Shown here piece after piece: positions 6,820-13,110 of a DNA stretch of 13,484 nucleotides. The translations under genes and the position numbers were made by a program. The stretch covers positions 1 through 13,484 of the forward strand of contig JBOFRL010000005.1 in assembly GCA_051650965.1 (NCBI GenBank). The letters run 5' to 3'. The notes under the pieces were generated by a model. That model worked only from the letters and a program-made list of their open reading frames with translations. It made no database searches and had not been told where the DNA came from. This DNA is from Enterovibrio sp051650965 (GTDB lineage: Bacteria > Pseudomonadota > Gammaproteobacteria > Enterobacterales > Vibrionaceae). How positions within the stretch are numbered: the first letter of the stretch is position 1; each line of letters opens with the position of its first letter.

Positions 6820-7353
6820 TCAAGACTGCAAAGCATCACTCAGACGCCGAATTCGGCTACTCACTGAGTTATCAATAACCAAGTCATTTGCGCGGATAAC
6901 TGTCCCGGCAATAAGCTCTTCATTTACCGTACAATTTAGTAGGACCTTGCGGCCAAGCCGAGCTTCTAATTTACTCGTTATAGCCTTAAGCTGCTCTTCT
7001 TCAAGCTCAACAGCGCTAATAAGCTCAACATTGATCTGCTTTTCAAAATCGCGGTACAACGAAGAAAATTGCGCCAGCACCTCAGGTAAAGCTAACAAAC
7101 GACCATTTTCAGCCATTATTTTGATAAGACTTTGGCATTCCGCATCAATCTCATCACCACAAGCTTTAATGAAAACGTCCTGAATGTAGCCCGGTGAGCG
7201 AGCGCTAGTAAGCAACTGATTCACCACGCTATCACAAGAGACTTGCGCAGCAAAAGTCAGCATCGACGACCATTTTTCAAAGTCACCCTTTTCCAAAGCC
7301 AAATCAAAAACAGCTTTAGCATAAGGGCGTGCGATAGTGATCAGTTCAGACAT
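6820..7353 (-). CDS. atpH: F1Fo ATP synthase delta subunit (OSCP)
   Basis: Delta sits on top of F1 and ties the alpha subunits to the b-subunit peripheral stalk. The 177-residue protein has the same length as in E. coli. It begins MSELITIARPYAKAVFDLA, the helical N-terminal domain that binds alpha, and ends with the conserved region containing VIDNSVSSRIRRLSDALQS. AAGGAG lies 7 nt before the ATG, a strong ribosome binding site. An out-of-frame ATG just upstream is ignored. It is 12 nt after atpF. Confidence 0.98.
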   Translation of the reverse strand: MSELITIARPYAKAVFDLALEKGDFEKWSSMLTFAAQVSCDSVVNQLLTSARSPGYIQDVFIKACGDEIDAECQSLIKIMAENGRLLALPEVLAQFSSLYRDFEKQINVELISAVELEEEQLKAITSKLEARLGRKVLLNCTVNEELIAGTVIRANDLVIDNSVSSRIRRLSDALQS

Positions 7354-7365
7354 ACCATCGCTCCT

Positions 7366-7836
7366 TTATAGCGTTTTAGTGATGCTATCAAGAATATCTT
7401 TATGGGCATTCTTGTCGATTGAACGCTCTAAGATCTTTTCAGCACCAAGAATTGCAAGCTGAGCTACTTGCTTACGCAGCTCGTCACGAGCGCGCTTGCG
7501 TTCAGCTTCAAGCTCAGCACGGCCTTGGGCTAAGATATTTTCACGCTCAACCAATGCATCACTGCGCGCCTCATCAACAATCTGAGCTTTCCGCTTATTC
7601 GCTTGCTCGATTATTTCTGACGCAGCACGCTTGGCCTCTTTGATCTGCTCAGAAGCATTGTTTTGAGCCAAGTTCAAGCTCTTAGCAGCTCGCTCAGCAG
7701 CAGCAAGACCATCAGCAATACTTTTTTGACGCTCTTCAATTGCGTGCATGATAGGCGGCCAAACATATTTCATGCAAAACAGCACAAACATGGTAAAAGC
7801 GATTGCTTGCCCGATGAGCGTTGCATTTATATTCAC
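7366..7836 (-). CDS. atpF: F1Fo ATP synthase b subunit, GTG start
   Basis: Two copies of b form the peripheral stalk. The frame is open upstream to an ATG at 7872, but the family N-terminus (MNxNAT) and the ribosome binding site point to the GTG at 7834-7836: AAGGAGG lies exactly 7 nt before it. This gives 156 residues, the E. coli length. One membrane helix spans about 5-25 (IGQAIAFTMFVLFCMKYVWPP). A long, charged, Ala-rich helix follows with AERKRARDELRKQVAQLAI, which dimerises and meets delta. The spacer from atpE is 44 nt. Confidence 0.96.
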   Translation of the reverse strand: MNINATLIGQAIAFTMFVLFCMKYVWPPIMHAIEERQKSIADGLAAAERAAKSLNLAQNNASEQIKEAKRAASEIIEQANKRKAQIVDEARSDALVERENILAQGRAELEAERKRARDELRKQVAQLAILGAEKILERSIDKNAHKDILDSITKTL

Positions 7837-7880
7837 GACAGCGCCTCCTTTTTTTATGTTACAGGTCAACAAGTAAGCGC

Positions 7881-8135
7881 TTATTGCAACATGCCGACGA
7901 ACGGATTGGCGAATGTGAATAGTAGTGCGATAACAATACCAATCATTGGTACAGCATCCAGCAAGCCTGCAATGATGAACATTTTAACTTGCAGCATTGG
8001 AGCCATCTCAGGTTGACGAGCCGCACCATCCAAGAATTTTCCACCCAAAATAGCAAAACCGATTGCAGTTCCTAACGCACAGAAACTAACAATAATTGCG
8101 ACAGCAATTGCAGAAAAACTTAGTACCGTTTCCAT
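7881..8135 (-). CDS. atpE: F1Fo ATP synthase c subunit (proteolipid ring)
   Basis: The c subunits form the membrane rotor ring. The 84-residue protein is a hairpin of two membrane helices (about 6-29 and 51-77) joined by the polar loop with ARQPE (39-43). The proton-carrying carboxylate is D60 in GLLDAVPM. The Na+-binding pattern of Na+-type rings is not evident, so proton coupling is expected. Helix 1 has G22, A24, G26 and A28, where E. coli has Gly at the last position. GGAG precedes the ATG by 7 nt. Confidence 0.98.
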   Translation of the reverse strand: METVLSFSAIAVAIIVSFCALGTAIGFAILGGKFLDGAARQPEMAPMLQVKMFIIAGLLDAVPMIGIVIALLFTFANPFVGMLQ

Positions 8136-8185
8136 TTTTATCTCCAGTTACAAAAGATCGGCCACGCCGAACAAAAAATTAAAAC

Positions 8186-8992
8186 TTAATGAGAGCTTTC
8201 ATGCGCTTGTGATAAGTACACGATAGTCAACATCATAAAAACAAATGCCTGAATTGTGATAACAAGTATGTGGAAAATAGCCCAAGGTAAGGCACCCAAC
8301 CACTGAGCCCACCAAGGCATCAAAGCTGCAATCAAAATAAAGACCACTTCGCCCGCAAACATGTTTCCAAACAAACGCATACCAAGAGAAATTGGTTTTG
8401 CAATTAAAGAAACAAGCTCAAGGAGTAAGTTAAAAGGGATCATCACAGGGTGATTAAACGGATGAAAAGCAAGCTCTTTGATAAAACCTACCAACCCTTT
8501 AACCTTGATGCTGTAATAGATCATCAAGAAAAACACACCCAAGGCCACCGAAAGGGTGATATTGACGTCCGCAGTTGGTACAACTTTTAGATAGGGAATG
8601 CCAAGCCAGCTCTGCGCAGGGTGAGGAAGAAAGTCGATAGGGATCAGATCCATCGCATTCATCAAGAAGATCCAGACGAAGATGGTTAAAGCTAGCGGCG
8701 CAATGACTGGATTTTTACCGTGAAAAGTGTCCTTTACATTGCTCGCAACAAACTCGACTATGATCTCAACCAAGCACTGCAGCTTTCCTGGAACTCCTGA
8801 TGTTGCTTTTTTCGCAACACTACGGAACAGCCACAAAAAAGCCGCCCCAATCAAAACGGAGAAGAACATGCTGTCAATATTTACTGCCCAGAAACTACCT
8901 TCAGGCACCAAACCTAACTTATCTGTAGACAAATTAGTTAAGTGGTGAGTGATATATTCTGTCGTAGTAAGCGCTTCACCTGACACAGACAT
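8186..8992 (-). CDS. atpB: F1Fo ATP synthase a subunit (proton channel)
   Basis: Subunit a forms the proton half-channels beside the c-ring. The 268 residues contain five or six hydrophobic membrane segments (about 37-58, 97-118, 143-163, 183-203, 205-228 and 238-262). The essential arginine is R206 in SLGMRLFGNMFAGE, the family signature. The polar FHPFNHPVMIPFNLLLE segment precedes it. AGGAT lies 5 nt before the ATG. Only 8 nt separate it from atpI, and the ribosome binding site overlaps the atpI stop, so translation may be coupled. Confidence 0.98.
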   Translation of the reverse strand: MSVSGEALTTTEYITHHLTNLSTDKLGLVPEGSFWAVNIDSMFFSVLIGAAFLWLFRSVAKKATSGVPGKLQCLVEIIVEFVASNVKDTFHGKNPVIAPLALTIFVWIFLMNAMDLIPIDFLPHPAQSWLGIPYLKVVPTADVNITLSVALGVFFLMIYYSIKVKGLVGFIKELAFHPFNHPVMIPFNLLLELVSLIAKPISLGMRLFGNMFAGEVVFILIAALMPWWAQWLGALPWAIFHILVITIQAFVFMMLTIVYLSQAHESSH

Positions 8993-9000
8993 AATTTATC

Positions 9001-9405
9001 CTATTTTTTTACTGTCGATAAACAAACTGGCGCAAACAGGTTTCCCGTAAGAGTCAGTAAAAAAGTTAATGTGAGGGGAAAGATTTCCACCTTGGTATAC
9101 CGGAAAGTCAAAGCAAATAGAGAGGCAATGAGGACAATTTTCAATATTTCGCCAAAGAAAAACGAGGCGACAACTTTTTTTGCAGCTCGTGCACCACTAA
9201 AAAGAAATGCGCAGAAAAAAAAGACACCGTTCGCGACAAGGTAAATAGCCCCGCCCACGAAAGCAGCAATGCCCCATTCTAAGCTCACAAAAAAACTCAT
9301 TAGCATTGATATTGTCACGACAACACCTAGCTGGATCAGCATCGATTGCACTGCAAGGTGCCGTCCCTTGACGATAGGCGTAGCGATCATACATTCGCCA
9401 TCCAT
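9001..9405 (-). CDS. atpI: ATP synthase accessory protein AtpI
   Basis: AtpI is a small membrane protein encoded first in many atp operons. It is not part of the final enzyme and is thought to help c-ring assembly. The 134-residue frame shows four hydrophobic segments (about 20-40, 45-69, 78-101, 108-129) with FGEILKIVLIA in the third, as in the family. The start is uncertain. The ATG at 9405 has no clear ribosome binding site. An in-frame ATG at 9390 gives 129 residues and has only a weak GGA about 10 nt upstream. Sequence identity with E. coli AtpI is low, as is usual for this family, and context decides the call. Confidence 0.9.
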   Translation of the reverse strand: MDGECMIATPIVKGRHLAVQSMLIQLGVVVTISMLMSFFVSLEWGIAAFVGGAIYLVANGVFFFCAFLFSGARAAKKVVASFFFGEILKIVLIASLFALTFRYTKVEIFPLTLTFLLTLTGNLFAPVCLSTVKK

Positions 9406-9449
9406 AAACGCATTAACAATTCACTGTGTAGACTCAAGGACTGTAAAAA

Positions 9450-9478
9450 ATTATATGCTTCATTTCATAAAATGCAAA
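9450..9478 (-). promoter_or_regulatory. Main promoter of the atpIBEFHAGDC operon
   Basis: On the minus strand a perfect TATAAT (9450-9455) is 17 bp from TTTGCA (9473-9478), which matches four of six -35 consensus bases. The predicted start is near 9442-9444, giving a leader of about 38 nt before the first atpI ATG. A near-palindrome covers 9478-9491, abutting the -35 box. Confidence 0.75.
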
Positions 9479-9531
9479 CTCAGATCTAAGTCTCACACAA
9501 TACCCAATTTCATTTATAGCGACAGCCACAA

Positions 9532-9549
9532 TTTGCGCGCCAGCGCAAA
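9532..9549. repeat. Inverted repeat upstream of the atp promoter
   Basis: TTTGCGC and GCGCAAA pair over 7 bp around GCCA. It is the most GC-rich spot in this AT-rich gap. Neither strand has a U-tract after the stem, so it is not a typical intrinsic terminator. It lies about 55 bp upstream of the -35 box and could be a protein-binding site or an mRNA end structure. Confidence 0.45.
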
Positions 9550-10103
9550 AAATGGTTCAACATCTCTTAATAAAAAAGAGTCTGTACAAATAATAAATTA
9601 CAGTTTTGCAATTATTTTAAACATTTTTTCTATTTCTCATTTTTTGAAACAACATGTTTAGCCAAAGAGCAAAAAAAAACAATGCAAAACAAAAACACAG
9701 CACTTAAATGCACACTTTGGTTTCATAAAAATCATTCTTTTTGTATACGCAATAAGACTGTTTTTACGCTGCCAAAATAATCATTTTCCTTAGCGCACAG
9801 ATAAATTTGGTGGATATTTAAGCACCTTCAATAAAAAATGCATAAATAATCGACAAATAAAGAAACGAGCGACCATTTCACTTTTATTGAAAAAAGCGCC
9901 TGTCTTAATTTCTTTGCAAAAATTTCATTTTTTAGAAAATTCTAGTCGGCAGCTATTTTTAAATAGCCAGCGCAAGTAAAGCGCACTCAGAAAATAAAAA
10001 AGCAAAGGGTGGAGTGTAATTACTGCGCGAAACAGAAAAATTTAATTACGAGGGAAAATATCGGCGTCAAGATTACAGGTAGCAGCTTGATAGATTTGAA
10101 ATC

Positions 10104-10130
10104 CTGCAGCCAATAAAAAATTAGCTACAG
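10104..10130 (-). other. Hairpin downstream of rsmG
   Basis: On the minus strand CTGTAGCTAA and TTGGCTGCAG form a 10-bp stem with two G-T wobbles and a 7-nt loop, starting 46 nt after the rsmG stop. No U-run follows, so it is not a standard terminator. It may define the 3' end of the mnmG-rsmG transcript by another route, such as Rho termination with trimming back to the hairpin. Confidence 0.4.
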
Positions 10131-10176
10131 AATAATTTACATAAAATTTACATTTCGGCTTGGCAAAAATTAGCAG

Positions 10177-10827
10177 TTATACGGCGTCACGCTTTTTTAA
10201 TATCAGCAGATGCCTTTGGCCTGTGAGGCCTGCGACAATCAACGGATTGATCTCAATCAAGTAATCATCTTTTGGCAATGAATCAATCTCTTGCTCATCA
10301 AGCTGCCCTTTAAGAGCCAAAAAACAGCCTTTGTCATGCGGCAAATGCTCACACCACTCAAGCATGTCTCGCGCAGAAGCAAACGCGCGGCTAAGCACGC
10401 CGTCAAAACCAATTTCAGGTTGAAAATCTTCCACGCGACTTTGCACCGGATGCACGTTGGTGAGACCAAGCTCGTGCACCACTTGTCGTATGAAGCGAAT
10501 TCGTTTACCGAGGCTATCGAGCAAAGTGAATGATTTTTCAGGATTAATTATTGCAAGCGGTAAACCCGGCAAACCAGGCCCAGTTCCCACGTCAATAAAA
10601 CTTTGCCCGTTGAGATAAGGACTTACCACGAGGCTGTCGAGAATATGCTTTACCAGCATTTCGTTTGGTTCGCGCACAGATGTGAGGTTGTACGCCTTAT
10701 TCCATTTGTGCAATAAAGCGACAAACTTCACCAGCTGAGATTTTTGGCTCTCACTGACAGACAGCTCGGTGCGCTCAAGCAGCTGCGCCAGTTTCTTTTC
10801 AAGCGCTGCAATTTGCAAAACGTCCAT
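10177..10827 (-). CDS. rsmG: 16S rRNA (guanine-527-N7)-methyltransferase
   Basis: RsmG (formerly GidB) uses S-adenosylmethionine to make m7G527 in 16S rRNA; in E. coli its loss gives low-level streptomycin resistance. The 216 residues have the SAM-binding motif DVGTGPGLPG at 79-88, LLDSLGKRI at 102-110 where motif II lies, the family segment LVKHILDSL at 58-66, and SRAFAS at about 145-150. AGGAG lies 9 nt before the ATG, inside the 3' end of mnmG. The two genes are 1 nt apart, so coupled translation is likely. E. coli RsmG is about 207 residues, and the extra residues here are mainly terminal. Confidence 0.98.
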   Translation of the reverse strand: MDVLQIAALEKKLAQLLERTELSVSESQKSQLVKFVALLHKWNKAYNLTSVREPNEMLVKHILDSLVVSPYLNGQSFIDVGTGPGLPGLPLAIINPEKSFTLLDSLGKRIRFIRQVVHELGLTNVHPVQSRVEDFQPEIGFDGVLSRAFASARDMLEWCEHLPHDKGCFLALKGQLDEQEIDSLPKDDYLIEINPLIVAGLTGQRHLLILKKRDAV

Positions 10828-10828
10828 A

Positions 10829-12721
10829 TCAGGCCACTCCTCGTTTTAGCATACACTGCTTTTTCAAATAAACTAGCAAGATGGAGATAGCCGCTGGCGT
10901 AACACCAGAAATCCGCGAAGCTTGGCCAATTGTTGCAGGTTTTGCTTGCTGCAATTTCAGGCGCACCTCGTTAGAAAGCCCTTGCACGTCCGCGTAGTCA
11001 ACAGCACTTGGAATTTCAGTTTGCTCATAACGTAATGATTTTTCTATCTCATCACGCTGACGCTCGATATATCCGGCGTATTTTAGCTGGATTTCCACTT
11101 GCTCTGCAGCTTGCAAATTTTCATGCGCGGGCGCAAAAGTAGGGTGGCTGGTTAGCAGCCCATAGTTAATTTCAGGGCGACGCAGCAGCTCCTCACCGTT
11201 CGCTTCACGCGACAATGGCGTTTTCAGCAAAGCATTGAGCTCATCAACATGCGCAGAATTTGGCTGGATCCACGTTTGACGCAGGCGCTGCGCCTCTTGC
11301 TCCATCGCTTGCAATTTTTGCTCAAAAACTTGGAAGCGCTGATCATCGACCAGTCCAAGCTGACGACCAAGCTCAGTCAAACGCAAATCGGCATTATCTT
11401 CACGCAGTAACAAACGGTATTCCGCGCGCGAGGTGAACATGCGGTACGGCTCCTTGGTGCCAAGCGTGCAAAGATCGTCAATCAAAACGCCCATATACGC
11501 TTGATCGCGGCGTAGCACGATCCCCTCTTGATCCTTGGAAAATAACGCCGCATTTGCGCCAGCCAGCAGTCCTTGTGCGGCGGCCTCTTCGTAACCGGTA
11601 GTCCCGTTGATCTGACCTGCGAAAAACAGCCCTTGGATCGACTTGGACTCAAAAGTTTGTTTTAAACCAACAGGATCAAAATAATCGTACTCGATAGCAT
11701 AACCAGGACGAATGATCTTTGCGTTTTCAAAGCCCGCCATTGAGCGCACGATCGCCAGTTGCACGTCAAAAGGCAGACTGGTAGAAATTCCGTTAGGGTA
11801 GAGCTCGTGTGTCGTAAGACCTTCAGGTTCAACGAAAATTTGGTGATGATCCTTATCCGCAAAACGCATCACTTTATCTTCGATCGACGGGCAATAGCGT
11901 GGCCCAATCCCTTCGATGATCCCCGTGTACATCGGGCTGCGAGCCAAGTTATTGCGAATGATCTCATGCGTTTTTTCTGTGGTGTTGGTGATGAAGCAAG
12001 GGATCTGGCGCGGATGATCCTCGACTTTTCCCAAAAATGAGAACACAGGGCAAGGATCGTCGCCATGCTGGATCGTCATCTTTGAAAAATCAACACTACG
12101 TGCATCGATCCTTGGTGGCGTTCCGGTTTTGAGACGATCCACACGCAGTGGCAGCTCGCGCAAACGGCTTGCTAGCGCGACAGACGGCGGATCCCCAGCG
12201 CGACCTCCCGCATAATTTTCTAAACCGATATGAATTTTTCCGGCTAAAAAGGTCCCGACGGTCAGCACCACTGATTTGGCGCGAAATTTAAGTCCCATTT
12301 CGGTGACCACGCCAACCACGCGATCCTGCTCAACCAAAAGATCAACAACGGCTTGCTGAAAAAGCATTAGATTTTCTTGATTTTCAAGATGCTGGCGAAC
12401 ATACGCTTTGTACAGCTGACGATCCGCCTGCGCCCTTGTCGCACGAACCGCGGGGCCTTTTGATGAGTTTAGGGTACGAAACTGGATCCCACTGTGATCA
12501 ATCGCCAATGCCATCAAACCGCCTAATGCGTCGATCTCTTTGACTAGGTGCCCTTTTCCTATCCCGCCAATGGCCGGATTACATGACATTTGTCCGAGAG
12601 TATCGATATTGTGCGTTAGCAATAATGTCTGCTGCCCCATTCTGCTTGCAGCTAGCGCGGCTTCAGTACCCGCATGACCTCCGCCCACCACAATGACATC
12701 AAAGCAAGCTTGATAAAACAT
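10829..12721 (-). CDS. mnmG: tRNA uridine-34 5-carboxymethylaminomethyl modification enzyme, FAD subunit
   Basis: MnmG (GidA) works with MnmE to place cmnm5 or nm5 groups on U34 of tRNAs reading split codon boxes, using FAD, methylene-tetrahydrofolate and glycine or ammonium. The 630 residues have the FAD dinucleotide motif GGGHAGTE at 13-20, the conserved cysteines C47 (SCNPAIGG) and C277 (RYCPS), KTGTPPR at 198-204, and the helical C-terminal MnmE/tRNA-binding region with SNEVRLKL and QASRISGVTPAAIS. TAAGGT lies 7 nt before the ATG. It is the first gene left of oriC. The part coding for roughly residues 60-485 carries 28 GATC sites, far more than the other genes here. Confidence 0.99.
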   Translation of the reverse strand: MFYQACFDVIVVGGGHAGTEAALAASRMGQQTLLLTHNIDTLGQMSCNPAIGGIGKGHLVKEIDALGGLMALAIDHSGIQFRTLNSSKGPAVRATRAQADRQLYKAYVRQHLENQENLMLFQQAVVDLLVEQDRVVGVVTEMGLKFRAKSVVLTVGTFLAGKIHIGLENYAGGRAGDPPSVALASRLRELPLRVDRLKTGTPPRIDARSVDFSKMTIQHGDDPCPVFSFLGKVEDHPRQIPCFITNTTEKTHEIIRNNLARSPMYTGIIEGIGPRYCPSIEDKVMRFADKDHHQIFVEPEGLTTHELYPNGISTSLPFDVQLAIVRSMAGFENAKIIRPGYAIEYDYFDPVGLKQTFESKSIQGLFFAGQINGTTGYEEAAAQGLLAGANAALFSKDQEGIVLRRDQAYMGVLIDDLCTLGTKEPYRMFTSRAEYRLLLREDNADLRLTELGRQLGLVDDQRFQVFEQKLQAMEQEAQRLRQTWIQPNSAHVDELNALLKTPLSREANGEELLRRPEINYGLLTSHPTFAPAHENLQAAEQVEIQLKYAGYIERQRDEIEKSLRYEQTEIPSAVDYADVQGLSNEVRLKLQQAKPATIGQASRISGVTPAAISILLVYLKKQCMLKRGVA

Positions 12722-12770
12722 AACAAGACCTTAATTTTTAGCTAAATTTTCATTGCAAATTTGTTGGCGC

Positions 12771-12800
12771 ATTCTAGCAGCGTTTGCTTATGAGTGATAA
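12771..12800 (-). promoter_or_regulatory. mnmG promoter, extended -10 type
   Basis: On the minus strand TAGAAT (12771-12776) is preceded by TGC, an extended -10 element, and by TTATCA (12795-12800) at 18 bp. The bases after the -10 are GCGCC, a GC-rich discriminator of the kind found at ppGpp-inhibited promoters. The corresponding E. coli gid promoter is reported to be under stringent control and to influence oriC firing; the same is inferred here. It points away from the origin. Confidence 0.65.
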
Positions 12801-12821
12801 CAAAAAATCAGAGAGAGAAAA

Positions 12822-12880
12822 TAAAAAATTATTAATAGATCAAAAGGATCTTTTTTATTATTAGATCTTATTACTGCCAA
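12822..12880. other. AT-rich duplex unwinding region of oriC
   Basis: This stretch is strongly A/T-rich and carries repeats that begin with GATC: GATCTTTTTTATT at 12847-12859 closely resembles the E. coli unwinding 13-mers (GATCT followed by T-rich bases), and GATCTTATTACTG at 12864-12876 is a weaker copy. An additional GATC is at 12838. It lies immediately left of the first perfect DnaA box, the position expected for initial strand opening. Confidence 0.75.
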
Positions 12881-12887
12881 CGATCTT

Positions 12888-12896
12888 TGTGGATAA
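12888..12896 (-). promoter_or_regulatory. DnaA box 1 (perfect)
   Basis: The plus strand reads TGTGGATAA, so the minus strand has the consensus TTATCCACA. Its position next to the AT-rich repeats and its orientation match box R1 of E. coli. Confidence 0.9.
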
Positions 12897-12942
12897 GTCG
12901 AAATTTCTTTTTTGGATCATTGTGTTACGCGTGATCAAATCC

Positions 12943-12951
12943 TGTGGATCA
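12943..12951 (-). promoter_or_regulatory. DnaA box 2 (one mismatch)
   Basis: The minus strand reads TGATCCACA, one base from consensus. The change creates a GATC inside the box, so Dam methylation or SeqA could interfere with DnaA binding here. Confidence 0.65.
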
Positions 12952-12993
12952 CCGTTGTAAAACCTTTTGATTACTTGTGCGTAAAACGATGCT

Positions 12994-13002
12994 TTATCCA
13001 CA
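12994..13002 (+). promoter_or_regulatory. DnaA box 3 (perfect)
   Basis: A perfect consensus TTATCCACA on the plus strand, opposite in orientation to box 1, as R4 is to R1 in E. coli, but closer (about 106 bp). Confidence 0.9.
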
Positions 13003-13043
13003 AGCAAAAAATTTTGTGACTTTACACACGTATAATTAACGGC

Positions 13044-13052
13044 TTTTCCACA
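13044..13052 (+). promoter_or_regulatory. DnaA box 4 (one mismatch)
   Basis: TTTTCCACA on the plus strand differs from the consensus at the third base only. Confidence 0.65.
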
Positions 13053-13098
13053 GCTTTTACCCAAAATTATACAGGGAGGTGTTTTCTCTCTCTTTTTC

Positions 13099-13107
13099 TG
13101 TGGGTAA
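13099..13107 (-). promoter_or_regulatory. DnaA box 5 (one mismatch)
   Basis: The plus strand reads TGTGGGTAA, so the minus strand has TTACCCACA, one base from consensus. It is the rightmost recognisable box. Confidence 0.6.
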
Positions 13108-13110
13108 GGT

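Larger units (their letters stand above)
9406..10176. other. AT-rich gap between rsmG and the atp operon
   Basis: The 771 bp contain no gene I can support. In many gammaproteobacteria parA and parB lie here; they are absent and I see no remnant. The gap holds the atp promoter near its left end, several AT-rich inverted repeats (for example 9952-9967, GCTATTT with AAATAGC), and long A tracts on the plus strand. A 25-codon minus-strand frame at 9658-9735 is noted separately. E. coli also has a several-hundred-bp gap at this place. Confidence 0.85.
12810..13093. repeat. 12-bp inverted repeat bracketing oriC
   Basis: AGAGAGAGAAAA at 12810-12821 and its exact reverse complement TTTTCTCTCTCT at 13082-13093 lie about 260 bp apart, one before the unwinding region and one just before the last DnaA box. 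The arms are low-complexity purine/pyrimidine tracts, so chance is a real possibility. Confidence 0.5.
12801..13110. other. oriC: Chromosomal replication origin (oriC)
   Basis: The segment is non-coding and sits directly upstream of mnmG, as in E. coli. It has an AT-rich left part with GATC-headed repeats, then five DnaA boxes, two of them perfect TTATCCACA. Seven GATC sites lie within 12838-12950, the substrate for Dam methylation and SeqA sequestration. The order of unwinding region, then a minus-strand perfect box, copies the left half of E. coli oriC. The right border is set by the last box and is approximate. Confidence 0.9.

Noticed and set aside
6804..6839. Longer N-terminus for AtpA starting at 6839
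   Set aside because: It would overlap atpH, has no family counterpart, and the 6803 start gives the exact expected N-terminus and length with a ribosome binding site.
7837..7872. ATG start for AtpF at 7872
   Set aside because: The strong AAGGAGG lies downstream of that ATG and is correctly spaced for the GTG at 7836, which restores the 156-residue family length.
9532..9549. Hairpin considered as a terminator for rsmG
   Set aside because: No U-tract follows on either strand and it lies about 630 bp beyond the rsmG stop.
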